Positions 44,481 to 57,783 of a DNA stretch of 64,000 nt are shown here, piece by piece. The notes beneath the pieces are model-generated. The model did no database searches and had not been told where the DNA came from. It saw only the letters and a program-made list of their open reading frames with translations. Position 1 is the first letter of the stretch. Each line of letters opens with the position of its first letter. The position numbers and the translations under genes were made by a program. Origin of the DNA: Coprinellus micaceus (lineage: Eukaryota; Basidiomycota; Agaricomycetes; Agaricales; Psathyrellaceae); NCBI GenBank assembly GCA_951394405.1, contig OX596334.1:5022001-5086000 (forward strand). The letters are read 5' to 3'.

Positions 44481-47400
44481 GCGTCGATATTTGAAGGAAA
44501 TAAGGTCTAAAGGCCTCACACAGCATGATATAAGAGTCATTAAAGACATATTACGGTCTACGCGTTCGTGTAAATGCGCGTCAACAAACCCATCCACGAC
44601 CCCCAGAATGTGCAGGGAGACTATAAACTGAAGTCATCTGATATACGGAGCAAGAGTTAAAGTCGCCTTTTTATGTCTCAGTAGAGAATACACAGTCATC
44701 CTCCAAACCTCGCGTAATTTCACGAAGAGAGGCATTGACTCCGACTAGAATAGGGGGGCGTGAAGGAAGCGAGAGTCCATGGTGTATATTCGAGAATTGA
44801 CCTAGATAAAGCTGGCTACCCGTGATCGAGGCCACTCGGGTATAAGCCCTACCACTGTATCTCCCCATGGGTCCGGCATTTCTCGATAGAACGAGGTAGA
44901 TGACCTGCGGGATGGAGGGAACTTGGTCGCATGTTGGTTTCCACCAGACCTAACTCCTCACTTACATCCCTACAACCACTAGCGAGATATCCATGGAAAT
45001 GAGCGTAGGGAAAAGGGCGGGAGGTCTGGACTCCAGAAACTCGCGTCAACGCTCTGGTTTTCCGGATTAGCCCTGACAAGAAGTCGACCCTTGCCTTCGC
45101 TTTGACGGTCGACTGTTAGACTCGGGGGTTATGAAGACTACGACGTGCCAGGGCAGGATCTCGGTACGACAGAGTCGAACGGGTACCATCTTCTTGGAGT
45201 CGGTAGACATCCGAATGAGGATCGTGAACGCGGTAGCCGCTGATCTCGTCGAGCGAACGGGAGCTTCCTTGAGGATATGAGCCGCCAGTGTATACCGCTT
45301 GCCGTATTCAAGCCTGTCAATAGAGACGTAACGGGCGAACGAGAGGAGACCCTGTGTATCCCCACCAGATGGACACGTATGGTGACAGTGTAGGTACAAC
45401 ACGTCGAACACGGAGACGCCAATCGACGAATGGGATGCGCAGCACGAGGTGGTTCCCATCGCCCAGTAGGCTGTACAGTTCCATGCACGAGACATGGATC
45501 TAGATGGCGGGATGGTCGGCAGAGTCTATCCACGCGGACGTGGATTCATCGAATTGTTTAGGCGATCCGGGTGTCGCGAACCACAGACAGCGCGTTGAAC
45601 GAGATGGTCAACAGCGTCTCAACCTTACACGGCACGAGTCAGTTCCCGTCGACCGGTATACTGTACAGCTCCAAACGAGAAAAGGGTGTAGATAGTGGGA
45701 TGGTCGGTAGAGTCGATGCACGCAGACGTGCATGTCCATCATTCATTGCCTAGGCATGCCGGTGAGTGACAAACGTCGAGAACTCCAGCCAAGCGATGAT
45801 AGACCAGAATCAGCACAACTTACGAGCAACGGGGGACGTTTCCATCAGATGAAAGACATCATGAAACACGCCCCCTTATCGCATGTAGGAAGGGAGAGTA
45901 TGGTCGATGCGTCGATGGTGACCCTCGACCTGCGTCGTCCAGTCGAGGGTAGGGAACGGTTGTGTGTGAGCGGAGGCGTTGGCGGGGTGGAGCCGACTCG
46001 GTTGGGGAACGCTCTGACGCCTTTCGATAGCGTGGAAGGAAAGATCCGCACGAGCTGCGAATCGTGCATACGAACTTCGAGCGATTAGGAAGGTCGACAG
46101 GTAATCGCGAGCCCAAGGCGATTATTGAAGCCCTTCTGAGTTGGGAGTCCCCCTTTATTCTTTATGTTCTTTATTCTAGATGAGTCGGTCGAGCAGAGGG
46201 TCGATCAAGGATGCGAGCGCAGTCTTGCAGACTCAGGACGGCTTGGAGTCCGGAGAGTGAGGACGAGGGTCGTTTCTAGGGCCTCTCCGAGTAGATACAC
46301 CGCACCGACGTATGTGAACAATCGGCCGTCGCAAGAGTCCCGCCCCGAAGCACAGAGGGTAGCTAGTCTTACACATCCAGAGCAGTGGCCGGCGGATTGC
46401 GAAGCGCTCGATAGTACTCGCAGGATCCAGGTTAGATTGTTCCGAGCAAGCCCATCGTCGAAGCACATGGACGAGAGATCCAAGGGTCTACCGACGGTGT
46501 GGCGCGTGCCAGGATTTACCGTGGATCGTTCGAGAGATCGAGCGAGGGCTTGTACGACGGGCCAGGGTGCAGTGGGGACGGGCGTGTGTGTGGGGTAGAG
46601 CGTCGATTGCGATTACGCACTTTCAGGCAAGAGAGTTTGAGACGGGAGAGTGAGGAGGGAGGGAGGGATAAGGATGGTGTTTGGTGGTGGTGGTGGTTAA
46701 GGTTAGAGAACGAAGGCCACACTCAGAGTCGTGGTGATGGGGTTTCGGCATCCGCCGGTGGGCCCTCTATCGGCATTCTCGACGATATTCCCGTTTCTGT
46801 GGACGGGCCTTTCTTGGGTTGCCCATCAGAGAGACGTTGTAGAGCGTAGATGTGTCCTCCAGGGGACCTATGAAAGGTACTTAGATACCGGTGTATAAGA
46901 ATCGGGGATGATTCAGCCTTTTCCCCTCCCTAGGCCAGTGCGTTCGACCCCGCCCTAACCGCTTCCATCCATCCACTCCATCAGATGACCGCCGTACCTG
47001 CATGCCTGTCGTAGGCAACTACATAACACCTACATCCAACCCAACTCCACCTCGCATTACCTAGACGACGTACTTACCACCGTCTTTAATTGGTACCCAG
47101 GTTCAAGCCGAGTTTGCATTAGGAATACTGCCGGTAGGTCGGCCTGTTGTTGAAGAACGGGGTAAGCTTCCAAGTCGGGAAGGGGGGACGTTGGTATGCA
47201 GGACTACGTACAGAGACTGAATGTTCCCTTCCATCCCATAGTAGTATCTGACTCGGACCGCCACTGTAGTTGGTCTATTCAACATAACATCCATTCTCCC
47301 CGCCCGCACGATTTGCGCGATGGCGTTCCGAGTGTAGCCTCCAAACGCGTGCTGCGTAATATACCTCTCTCTCTCAAGATACGACGGCCCAACCGCCGCC

Positions 47401-48506
47401 CTAACCGTCCTCCGAACTCAGGGCGTTGTTACTCGAAACCCGCAAGGGTACGCCGTTTTGAGGTTTCTTCATAGTAAGCCTCGCTTCCACAATCGAGCAC
47501 TGTCGGCCAGTCCGACAAACGTCGTATGTGGACGATATACTATATCGTAGTACCTACCTAACCTAACCTGACATGGTCAGTCGAGACTAGATGTACGTAC
47601 CCACCCCGTCGTCGGTGCGCTGGTCTATTCGATCATAACATTCTGCCCCACTTGTGTCTCTCGTATACTACTCCAATGCTATAATAAATGCCTCTTCTCC
47701 CCATCTATAACCTTCCGATCACCTCCACAAACCCCAACCGCCCCCACTTCCCCGCCGCCTCCCCCGCCCCCGACTCCCTTCATAGCCCAAATCCATCACA
47801 CCGCCGCATCGGCCCCACCTCCCCTTCCCAATCAAGAATCCCGCCACGTCTGAGTCGGTCCCGACCCCCGCCCGTCGGTCCCGACATATTTGCCCCCCAG
47901 GCCGCAACCAAACACCGCCAGCCAAACACAGCCAGCCAAACGCAGCGTGATTCTGATTCGTTCTCCTTTGTGCGTCGCGTCCATCCAAGATTGATTAGGC
48001 TTTGTCTTCGTTCGCTTCTCGCTTGTTACTGAGTCCTCGTCTTACTCGCTCACTCGTCCTCGTCTCGATATCAAGGGTCTCTAGGGAAAAGCGGCTTATA
48101 GGAAGGAGGACGTCGCGTTTTCAGAACTTGAAAACGCCGGACGGTCAAAGGAGGCGGCAATTTAGGGCAAGGGAAGGTCCAAGCGACGAAGTGCTGGTCT
48201 AAGGAGGGGTTATTGTGTGTCGAATTGGGATCTAGGTACGTCTCTTGTCCTCTACGTACCCTTCCATCGAGGTTCTATCGTGCCTAGCCCGCACAACGTA
48301 CTGACTTGGATTCGACGTTACAGATAGACGCCCGCGACACAAGGACGCCATATCGATCCCCTGCTCGATGGTCTCGCCATAGCGTGGGCCTCATTCGATT
48401 CTATTTAGGACTAGTACGCGTTAGGGAATCTAGGTACGCCGTCCTACCCCTCTACGCCCAACGCATCGTTCATCCCATTGACTCACCGCGCAGCTCGCAG
48501 CTCGCC
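44481..48506. other. Intergenic with repeat fragments, no gene supported
   Basis: A minus-strand ATG frame of 142 codons (45495-45067) has no recognisable domain, and I do not call it. Within 45470-45770 a segment of about 90 bases (GGGATGGTCGG, then AGAGTC) occurs twice about 190 bases apart. At about 46650-46800 there is another diverged match to the 3' part of unit U, and at about 47812-47945 a partial match to its core. Otherwise nothing is recognised. Confidence 0.45.
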
Positions 48507-48541
48507 ACACGATACACGATACACGATACACGATACACGAT
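48507..48541 (+). repeat. Five perfect ACACGAT repeats ending in the start codon
   Basis: Five consecutive 7-base units; the last supplies the A and T of the ATG at 48540 of the RBR ligase. They fill the end of the 5' leader, so copy-number change would alter leader length without touching the protein. Confidence 0.8.
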
Positions 48542-51500
48542 GGCGATCTCAAACACAACCAACCGCCCCGCTCTCCGTTCATCTTCGAACCACACCACCA
48601 CCATCGAGATACTCTCGTCCCCCGACCCCGAACCCTTCGAACGTACGACGCGGTCGAAGACTTCTACCGCCAAACGAAGTACCAAGACGACGACGACGAG
48701 GGCGCTTGCGTCCCCGCCTCCCTCACCGAATCACCCGCCCCCCGCTCGAACTACGCGTTCCATGTCGATATCTACGTCTACGTCTACGCATACGAACGAA
48801 GGCGTTGGGCCGTCTTCGTTCGGAACGACGTCTCAAGTAATACTTAAACCCACGTCGAAACCCAAACCCACATCGATACCGAAACCTACGTCGAAATCGA
48901 TACCGAAACCGACCACGAAACCCAAGCCCACGCCCAAACCCAAGCAGACGCCCAAACCGAGAGCAAGACCGGTGGTGAAGAAGCTCGATACGCTTCCTGA
49001 GAAGGTGATCGAGCTGAGCGATTCGAGCGAGGAGGAGGTCGTTGAGGTGTCGACGGCTAGGGTGAATGGGAGGGCGAGTAGGGCGAGTGGGAGTGGGAAT
49101 GGGGAAGGGAGGGCGAGTGGGAGGGTGAATGGGAATGGGAACGTGGAGGGCGAGGTGGATGGAATGGTTAGGGTTGTGAGTGACGACGACGAGAGCGACC
49201 AGGCGAGGGGCGGGACGAAATCGAACGGGAAGGTCAAGACGCCCCGGAAGTTCAGCGCGAACTTCGATTCCGACTCCGACTCCCCCGAATCACCTCCTCA
49301 TTCGAACGCCAAAGGAAAGGCGAAAGTGAAGCCGACGTTCAGCGCGGCTTTCGATTTGGACGACGAAGACCACCCCGCTACACCTTCCTGCCCGTCGAAC
49401 CCCGCCACTCCCTCTCTTTCTCGCCTTTCCCACCCTTCTGAGCCTATTCACCCCGCTCAACCTGCTCACCCTTCTGTTCCTCTTCAACCTCTCGACGCCG
49501 GCGCTGACGTTCCCCCACCCCCACCTCGCGCTGAAACGCCCTTCGACGATTTCTATACGGACGACGAGGGGCCGGGCGTTGTTGTTCCAGCGCCTCTGCC
49601 TCCGCCCCAACCTCAACCTCAGCTTGGCGTAGTTCTGCCCCAACCTGCGATCGTTCTCCCTCAACTTCCACTTGCCGTAGTTCCACATCAACCGCCCGCT
49701 GCGCAGCTCCCCGCTATCGATCTTGCCGATGGAGACGAAGACGGCGATATCGACGCTGAACGAGATCCTACACCTCGACGTTCACCCTCCCCACAAGAAA
49801 CCCCCCGAGCTCGATATACATCGCCTACGAAGAACGCACGGAACGCACCATTGCCGTCTCCGTCGAAATCGAAACCTCGTTCGATACCTTCTACGAAGAA
49901 GACTCCCGCCCTTCGTCCTTCGCCTTCTCCCTCACCCTTACCTTCGAAACCAAAACACAAACCCCTCCCTTCCTCCACTCAATCCAAACCAAAACCAAGA
50001 CCGAAACCACGCCCACTCCCCTTAAAAGCTCGTCCCCGCCCTTCCGCTTCCCCATCTCAATCCAAACCTCGTCCAGGTCCCTCCCCGTCTCAATCCAAAC
50101 CTCGTCCACTGAAACCCCGAGCAAGCCTCGTCCCACACGAACGCCACCTCGGCTTCCTCGAGATCTCGAGCGACGATGATGGGGAGGGAGGGTTCGAGGA
50201 GGGGTTGCCGGGGGTTGAGGATATGCCGGTGTCGTTGTCGCAGGGGATGGGGATGGGGAGGGAGGTGGTGGGGAGTGGGATAGGGAGTGGGATAGGGAGT
50301 AAGGGTAAGGCGGGGGAAGAGAAGACGGGCTCGACTTCAACGTCCCAGGTGAAGACCCGAGGAGCCCGCGCGTCTGGGTCGACACCGAAGAGCGCGGGTG
50401 TCGATGCGGGTACGTCATCTGGGCGGGGTGGACTTCGGAACGGGGGAGGGAAAGCGAGTGGGAAGGCGAAAGGGAATGCGAAGGAGAAAGCGAATGCGAA
50501 GGAGAAAGCGAATGCGAAAGTGCACGCGAAAGTGAAAGCGAGTGGCAAGGGGAAGGGGAAGGAACGACGCGTGATTATCCAGGATGACGAAGACGAGGAC
50601 GGTGACGAGGGCGGGGACGATGTGAAGGACGATGACGATGTGAAAGAGCTCACGCAAGAACCTACTCCGCCGTCGCAGAACCCGACTCCGCCGCGGCGGT
50701 CCCCGCTCAAACCTAGCCCGTCGAGTACGCGTCCCCGGTCGCCCGCTCTTCCTCAACGTCCCTCCCCACCTCGCCTGATCGCAGGTCCGTCGACGGCGAA
50801 TCGCCCCGGGGTGGGTGGGTTTGACGCAGGGATGTACGTCTACGACGTCGATGAGCTGGATGAAGATCAGTTGCGGGCGATTGCGATTGCGGCGGATGCG
50901 GATGAGGAGTTGGGGTTCGGTGGGTTTGGGGGACGGAGGTTGAGAGAGGGTGAGGAAATGAATCGGGGTGGAGGGGGAGGGTTAGGCGGAGGGGTAGGTG
51001 GGGGTGAGGCAAGGGAAGAGGACGAGGTCGACGAGGAGATGGCGAGGGCTCTTGCGCTCTCGGCTGAGTGGGATGAGAGGGAGAGGAGGGAGAAGGAGAG
51101 GATGGGGCGTGGGTTTGGAGGTGGGTTTGGAGGCGAGGAAGGAGGGGAAGGCGAAGATGAGGAAGATGAGGGTGGAGATGGAGATGAGGATGAGAATGAG
51201 GAAGAGGATAGGATGGAGGTCGATACCCCCGCGCCCCCAGCTCGGGTCTACGACGAAGACGACCCGTTCGTCGTTCGATCTCCCCAGCGCGAAGTGTTCG
51301 ACATCTCGTCTGACGGGGCCGAGCCTCAACTCGGGGAGGACGTTCCCGACATACCCCTAGAACCCGTAATCCCAGAAGAGCCATCCACTCTCGCCATCGA
51401 AGACCCATCCACCCTCGCCACCGCCTCCATCCTCGAAATGATCCCCGACGTCGACCCCGACCACCTCCTCGCGCTCGTCGAGACGCACCTTCCGACGTAT

Positions 51501-54155
51501 GGGCCGAACCAGATTGTGGAGTTTGTTGTGGCGCGGTTGTTTGAGGAGCCCGGGTATCCGAGGGTGGAGAGGGGGAGGGGGATGGGGAGGGGCGGGGGGA
51601 AGGAGGGGGAGAGGGAGGGGGGCAAGGGGAAGGGGAAGGAGAGGGAGGGGGGCAAGGGGAAGGGGAAGGAGAGGGAGGGGAGCTCGATGAATGTGTCTGC
51701 GAAGCGGAAGGCGAGTGGCTATGCCGATGATGAAGGAAGTGGGGGAGGAGGAAGTGGGTCAAAGAAGAAACCCAAGATCGATTACGCGAGCGCCGACCGC
51801 CCTTTCACCGGCGGACCTCACTACCGCGACCTCGCCATCTCCGCGCTCCAACAAGAGTTCCCGCTCATCCCCCTTCCGTACCTCCGGAAAAAGCTTGCTG
51901 GGATGAATGGGTTGTATGCGCCGGCGGTTTTGGAGATTAGGAGGGAGGAGGGGGAGGTGGAGAGGGGTGGGGGGAGGGGGTATAAGGTGAAGGGGGGTAT
52001 GGGGAGGGGAGGAGGAGGGGTGGGAGCGGGAGGAAGAGGGGGAGTAAGAGGGGCGAAGGGGAAGGGGAAGGGGAGGGAGGGGAGGGGGGATGAGGTGTTT
52101 GAGGAGGAGAGGAGGTGGGTGGAGGTGTTTGTTGTGGGTGAGGGTGAGGGTGCGACGGCGAATGCGGGTGAGGGAACGTCGGAGAAGGGAGGAGGAGGAG
52201 GGAAGGTGGATGGTAACGATGACGACGAGGAGGAGCTAGAGGATGATGGGACGTTCGTCGAGTGCGGGTGCTGTTTCAGCACGTACCCGTTCGACCGTAT
52301 GACCGCCTGCCCCGACGCGCACCTCTTCTGCCGATCGTGTCTCCGGCGGTACGCCTCCACCGAGCTCGGGTCGCAGAACTGCACCCTCAAATGCATGCAC
52401 ACCTCCGGCTGCGCCTCCCTCTTCCAGGAGTCCGAGCTACGTCGACTCCTCCCCCCTTCCTTATTCTCCCTATATTCGCGCCTTAAACAACAGAAAGAGC
52501 TGAAAGCCGCGAACCTCGAGGGGCTGGAGGAGTGTCCGTTCTGCGACTGGGCGTGTGTGCTTGAGGTGAGTAGGGAGGAGGATAGGCTGTTTAGGTGTGG
52601 GAATGAGGAGGAGTGCGGGGTCGTTAGTTGTAGGTTGTGTAGGAGGAGGGAGCATGTGCCGAAGACGTGTAGGGAGGCGGAGGAGGATAAGCATCTTGGG
52701 GGACGGGTGGCGATTGAGGAGGCGATGACGAGGGCGTTGATGAGGAAGTGTCCGAAGTGTGATAAAGGTGAGTGGGTGTTTCGGGCGTGGTTTATAACGA
52801 TATCTTCTTCGTCTATCTTTTCATTCGAGCTCATCTTGGCTCGTCCGTTCTATGTCGTTCTCGTACGCCGGGTCGGCGCCCGGTTAGGCTCGGTCTTCCC
52901 TCCTTCTATCGGCCTGTCCCGGTGTACTTTTTACACTTATTCTTTGTTCGCCATACGTTTCCGTCGATCCACGTCACTCCCCTTCCGCCTTTCCAATCCA
53001 GCCTCACCTCTTTCGTTCTATTCCACTTCGACGAATGACGAACTGACGCGACTCGATTATCCTCAGAATTCATCAAGTCGGACGGATGCAACAAGATGAC
53101 GTGCCCGGAATGCCGTGCGCTTTCGTGCTACGTCTGTAAACAGGCGATCACCGGCTACGACCACTTCCACCAAAACGTACGTCATCCTCCTTCCTTTCGC
53201 CTTCCTCGTCGTAACGCTTACCCATCTCCAGGACCCCCGTAACTCAGGGGGCTCCTCGACGAATACGAAATGCCCGCTCTGGGACTCGGTCGACCATCGC
53301 CACGATCAGGAAGTCAAGGACGCTTATAAGAAAGCACTCGAAGATTACCAGCGCGACCACCCCGACGCCGAGGTCGGAAAGGACCTCAAGATCGACCTTC
53401 CAAAGTCTCCCCCGAAACAACCGAACGCCCTTCCCGCCGGGTATATCGACCCGAACGCGCTCATGGGTGGGGGTGGGGGATGGGGACTTCACGGCGGTGG
53501 GGGATGGGCTGGAGGGTGGAACCTCCACGTACCTCCTCCGATTCCGCATCACCTGAGGGTCGAGCCGCACGAGCGTGCGGTTCAAGAGGCACAGGCGGGT
53601 GTGGCGAGAGCGGAAAGGGCGTTACAGGTGGCTGCGCTGGCCCAACAACGTGATCAAGCGACCGAGCGGGATCTCCAAACGAAGTTGTGGGGAGTCGAAG
53701 CGGGCGCGGGCGGTAAGGGAAAGCGGAGGAGGGGAGTCCCGAGTGGGCATCTTACGGCGGCTGGGGTCGATATGCTGAAGGTGCAGATGTCGGGCGCGAG
53801 CGTGAATAGGGCGGCTTCGGATTTCAGGTTCGAGAACGCGGAGAGGGACTTGGAGAGGGCTCAGCAGAATCTCGTGATTCTGCGGAGAGATTTGGATGAG
53901 AGGAGGTTGGCATTGGATCAGTGGCGGCAGCAGCAACAAGCCCAGCATCAGCAGTTTTTTGCTCAACAGCAGGCTGCGGCGGAGGAGAGAAGGCATGCTG
54001 AGATTCAGAGGAGGCTGGAAGTGCAACAGGCGCATGCGGCGAGGGAGAGGCAGCTGAGGGAGAGGGTGTTGGCGCAGCAGAGGGTGAGAGCGATGGCTTT
54101 GCCGAGGCGTCCGCCTCCGAAGGCCCCTGCGAAGAGGACCAGAAGGAAGAGGTAG
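48540..54155 (+). CDS. RNF216/TRIAD3-like RBR E3 ubiquitin ligase
   Basis: Three exons (48540-52767, 53067-53176, 53232-54155) give 1753 residues; 48540 is the first ATG in the frame. Residues 1-960 are low complexity (S/P/K-rich, then acidic/glycine-rich) but hold SUMO-interaction-like motifs at 22-25 (IEIL), 156-159 (VIELSDSSEEE), 539-542 and 919-922. A good ubiquitin-interacting motif lies at 831-846 (DEEMARALALSAEWDE). Two short helical CUE/UBA-like segments follow (about 963-1001 and 1095-1133). RING1 starts at Cys1242, then an in-between-RING domain, then RING2 with presumed catalytic Cys1417 in SDGCNKMTCPEC. The order matches animal RNF216. The tail is a glutamine-rich coiled coil. RBR ligases pass ubiquitin through the RING2 cysteine. 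The first intron (299 bases) is unusually long here. Confidence 0.85.
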
Positions 54156-56392
54156 TGGGAGTGTCGTTCTGGTGATCGTTTATGTCTTGACAGTTTTCAT
54201 TTCATATCTTCCTCGTTCGTTTCGGTCTAATGCATAGTCCCATCGCATACTTGTTTCCCTTGCACATACTTCTTGATGATATCTCGTAGCATTAAATTTT
54301 CATTCACATATCTCGCGTACTCTCTAACGGACTTGCCGTACATATCGATACGTTGTAACTCGTAGGCTAGTTACAATGACTACGTCTTGCCCTTGGGATT
54401 CCCTTGAGTGCTGACCCTCGTAAAGGAAGGTCTCGAAACTCGAGACCTTGTGTTTTGGATAATGGTAGGTAGGTAGGTAGGTAGGTAGGACGGCACATGG
54501 GGACTCAAAGGGTGGTAGCGCTGAGAAACGTTGAACTGGCATCCCTCGCGCTAGATCGAGTGGGGGAGTTGAAATTTCGGCCCCGAGTGGCGACTGAGAT
54601 TTCGTTCCCGACTCATCGAACCAATGAGGAAGGTGACGAGGCACAGGCTCGCTAGTGAAACCGAGCGCGATAGAAATTGAGACGGTGGTGCGAGCTCGAT
54701 TTGGGCTTATCGGGATATGTTTGCGGAGAGAGCCATGGACATGGATATTCGCATTGGTTCAAACAGCGTAGCATTCGAAACGGTGACAATATGGCGTGCA
54801 GTAGGTTCTCATGGTTCCTACTTCCTCCCCCGTTCAGCCTTGGTTGATTGAACTCAGGCTTCGCAACACGAATAGCTCTGTTTAGCGTCCCTGTTCCTTG
54901 TCCCCAGATATTACGCTCTCGTGCTTGGCGAGTACAAAAGTTTGCTCCTTCCGACAGCGAGATTCGCGGTACCCTAATTATCTTCAAGCTCTACAAATCG
55001 ATCTCGCGACTTTACCATGTTGAACGAAGGAGAGAACGGGGAGAAATCCGACGTTAGAGCGGTACCTCGGTCGCGGGAAGTGTTGAGACTCGAGGCTCCC
55101 TCAAGTTCATTATCTCAATGTCTCGCGGGGATCGGGCTCGTGCATGAGAATGAAGGAAGCCCTTCAATCGCGACCACCGAAGTCTCGCCAGACTATATTG
55201 CGCTGTCTGTAAGGAACGGCTCTTCGACTATATTGAACTCTGATTACGTAGAGCCACTTACGTCCCTGGTAGATTCAACTCGCGCAGCGACCCCGTGCGT
55301 TCGGGCCGAGGATATATAGTGTCCGCCTTGCTCGTCTGCTTTCTCTGTGTGTCGCCCAAGTGAAGACTCGACAGGCCCGCACTTACGCCGGGTGAACCTC
55401 GGACTTTGATTTCCGATTTTCGACTACCACGCGCGGCACCGTTATTGGGCTTGGAATCTAGCCAGGACAGGGCACAAGCGAGCATAAGCGCCCGCACGGC
55501 ACATCAGATTCCCTTCGACAACGTGCCCATCATTGCACCCGAATCGCGCGGAGATGCTGAGATGGGCAGAACGCGTCAGAGCCGTAATCCCCAGGGGTCC
55601 TTCTGTTGTCGTTCTGATCTACGTTCCTTGTGGTCCTGTGGATAACGGAATCAAATTGATCACCTGGGGCTCCGTCGCAACCCACACAAACCTTGTAGGA
55701 TGGTGGTGGTGGGGCAATGCGTAGGTTTCGATCGCCCAATAATCGTGCCCAGTGACTGATCACGGAACTACGAACGAGCACTTTCACGTCTCCCTCTCCC
55801 AGTAAATGGCCCAAAAACTGCCCGGAGGTCGAAGCGGTCACACACAAGTGGGAATGTGGGATGTTCGGACCTGTCCACACGCCCAACATGCAATAAAGAC
55901 CGAGGTGCCCGGTATTTGCGGCTGGACGTTCTGTATGCAACCTCGCAGACGGTACTCGACCGCCTCTGGCTCCTGTGTCTCGCGCGCTCAAATTATCATT
56001 GAGGGAAATTCTGCGTTGACTGATCAATCAAAGATATATTGCCTCTCTACAGCTTCGTCTTCATACTGAGACAAGGCCAACCCAAAACGCGAAATCCGTG
56101 AGTGAGAAGATATCTTCTTTGCCCTTACGGCAGCATGGGAATCGAGCGTGTTCCCCGTCAATACAAAACTCTGCAGCGCCTTTACGATTGGACGCCCCAC
56201 AACAGTTGTTGACATACCGCATGTCGAACAAACGTTGACTTGACCGATTCGATTGACGACCGAGTTACCACACGCGTGTGATCTCGTAACGGTGACGCTA
56301 ATTAAAGGAGTCCGTATTTACGCTCTGAGACTGCCTTCTCTTTCCTCCGTTCCGCCCCTCGTGAAGAGATAGGTCGCTTAGCATTGAATGCG
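54156..56392. other. Intergenic, no gene supported
   Basis: Contains the 3' flank of the ligase gene and a palindrome (AAGGTCTCGAAACTCGAGACC, near 54428-54448). No frame gives a recognisable protein; the longest (minus strand, 55530-56027) looks non-coding. Confidence 0.45.
54464..54489 (+). repeat. GGTA microsatellite
   Basis: Six and a half consecutive GGTA units. Confidence 0.85.
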
Positions 56393-57783
56393 ATGGCTCC
56401 TCCCCCTGGTCAAGATGGATCTATAAACGAGCAGGTGTATACGCTGGTCGGATTCTGGCTTGAGGTACGTTCATTAGCGGGATCGTAACCGGCTCCACAA
56501 CTGATCTCGAGGCTAGTCTATGATTTACGGTACCTTTTTTCCCCTGTGTCAGGCGACGGTCGGACGCCTTACGCGGTTCGCATAGGCATCTACTCGATTC
56601 TGTTCATAGCCGCTGCTAGCATCTCAGTCAAGAACTGGCGTCGGGGCACCTCCTTCTCCTTAGTACGTTCGATCTCTGGGTCGTCTCAGCGATATGCCCT
56701 GACGTGCATGCAGACTCTGTTCCTCTCGCAAGTTTCGATGTTTATTATGATTAGTATATACACCTGTGAGTGACTTTATGCTCACGAGCCTTCGCTAATA
56801 CTGACAGAACCCCATAGTCATCAATCTATACCGTGGTATTCGCGCTTTTGCACTTCTGACGACTCCACCCACCCCCGTTACCTACTATCACGACTTCGCG
56901 AACTGGGACAACTACGCGTTCGTCGTGATCGTTACTCTTTTGGTATGGCACGCCGATGCCCTTGTGGTTAGTCTTCTACGCCATCGGTCTTGTCCGTACA
57001 CCTCAACGTCAGCCAGATCTTCCGTTGTTTCATCATCTGGGGGCGCAACTACTGGGTCATTGCGATTCCAGTTCTGCTGCTCGCTCTTAGCGTGGGTAAG
57101 GATATCTACTAGTCCTACGTCCTGGAACGATCTGTTAACCTCACCTTAGCGGTCAACACCATCACGCTCACCTCATTCAAGAATCCCGGCGTCGTGCCCG
57201 ACAACATTTTCCTAACGGCCCTCCAGATGGTCTACCCGGTCAATATCACCCAGAGTATCCTCACTACCGGCTTGATCACCTTCAAGATTTGGTCGCAGCA
57301 TGCGCGTACCCATAGCGCTGGCCTTGCCCGAGTCTCCTCGAACGTCAACCTCCTCACTATTGTTCGCATCATCATCGAGAGCGCTCTCATCTTCACTCTG
57401 CAACAAATCATCCTCCTTATCCTCCAGCAACTCGATCACCCCGCGCAAGTCATCTTACACGCGACTTTGGTACCGAGCATCGGTAAGTCGTCAACGAATG
57501 ACCGAGGCTATATCCTAATGAATTCCCTGCAGGTGTGGTCTTCGTTCTGATGACCCTGCGTACGCATATGGCGAAGACGGAGACGGAAGCGCGATGGAAC
57601 AGCGGCGGGCGTAGCGACACCGTCAGGCCAAGCACTCAGCGAGGTCCCACATCCCACCTGGCCGTGTTTACGACGACGACGGTGACGGAAGACCACCCGA
57701 TGGAGGTCATTGACACCAAAATTGCCCGTGACTCCGAGGTTGGAAGTATGGTAGAAGATCGTAAGTCTCGGGAACGCTTGTAA
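56393..57783 (+). CDS. Seven-helix integral membrane protein (copy B)
   Basis: Eight exons: 56393-56464, 56517-56529, 56586-56662, 56714-56765, 56818-56966, 57017-57095, 57150-57482, 57533-57783; 341 residues. Exons 1, 2, 4, 6 and 7 have the same lengths (72, 13, 52, 79, 333) as in copy A, a strong check on both models. Seven hydrophobic helices; the most conserved section runs from MVYPVNITQSILTTGLITFK through NLLTIVRIIIESALIF to LHATLVPSIGVVFVLMTLR. The cytoplasmic-looking tail is threonine-rich. Family widespread in Agaricomycetes, function not established. A shorter 23-base intron 2 would also keep the frame, but would add residues absent from copy A and be abnormally short. Confidence 0.82.

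Noticed and set aside
45067..45495. 142-codon minus-strand frame with a proper ATG
   Set aside because: No domain, signal peptide or paralogue was recognised, and nearby sequence is partly tandemly duplicated; support is too weak to call a gene.
50713..52834. Long minus-strand frames (337-349 codons) opposite the ligase gene
   Set aside because: They arise from the repetitive, GC-rich, low-complexity coding sequence on the plus strand and encode only S/P/R-rich strings; the RBR domain is on the plus strand.
56530..56552. 23-base intron in membrane-protein copy B
   Set aside because: It keeps the frame but is far shorter than other introns here. A 56-base intron ending at 56585 also keeps the frame and matches copy A.
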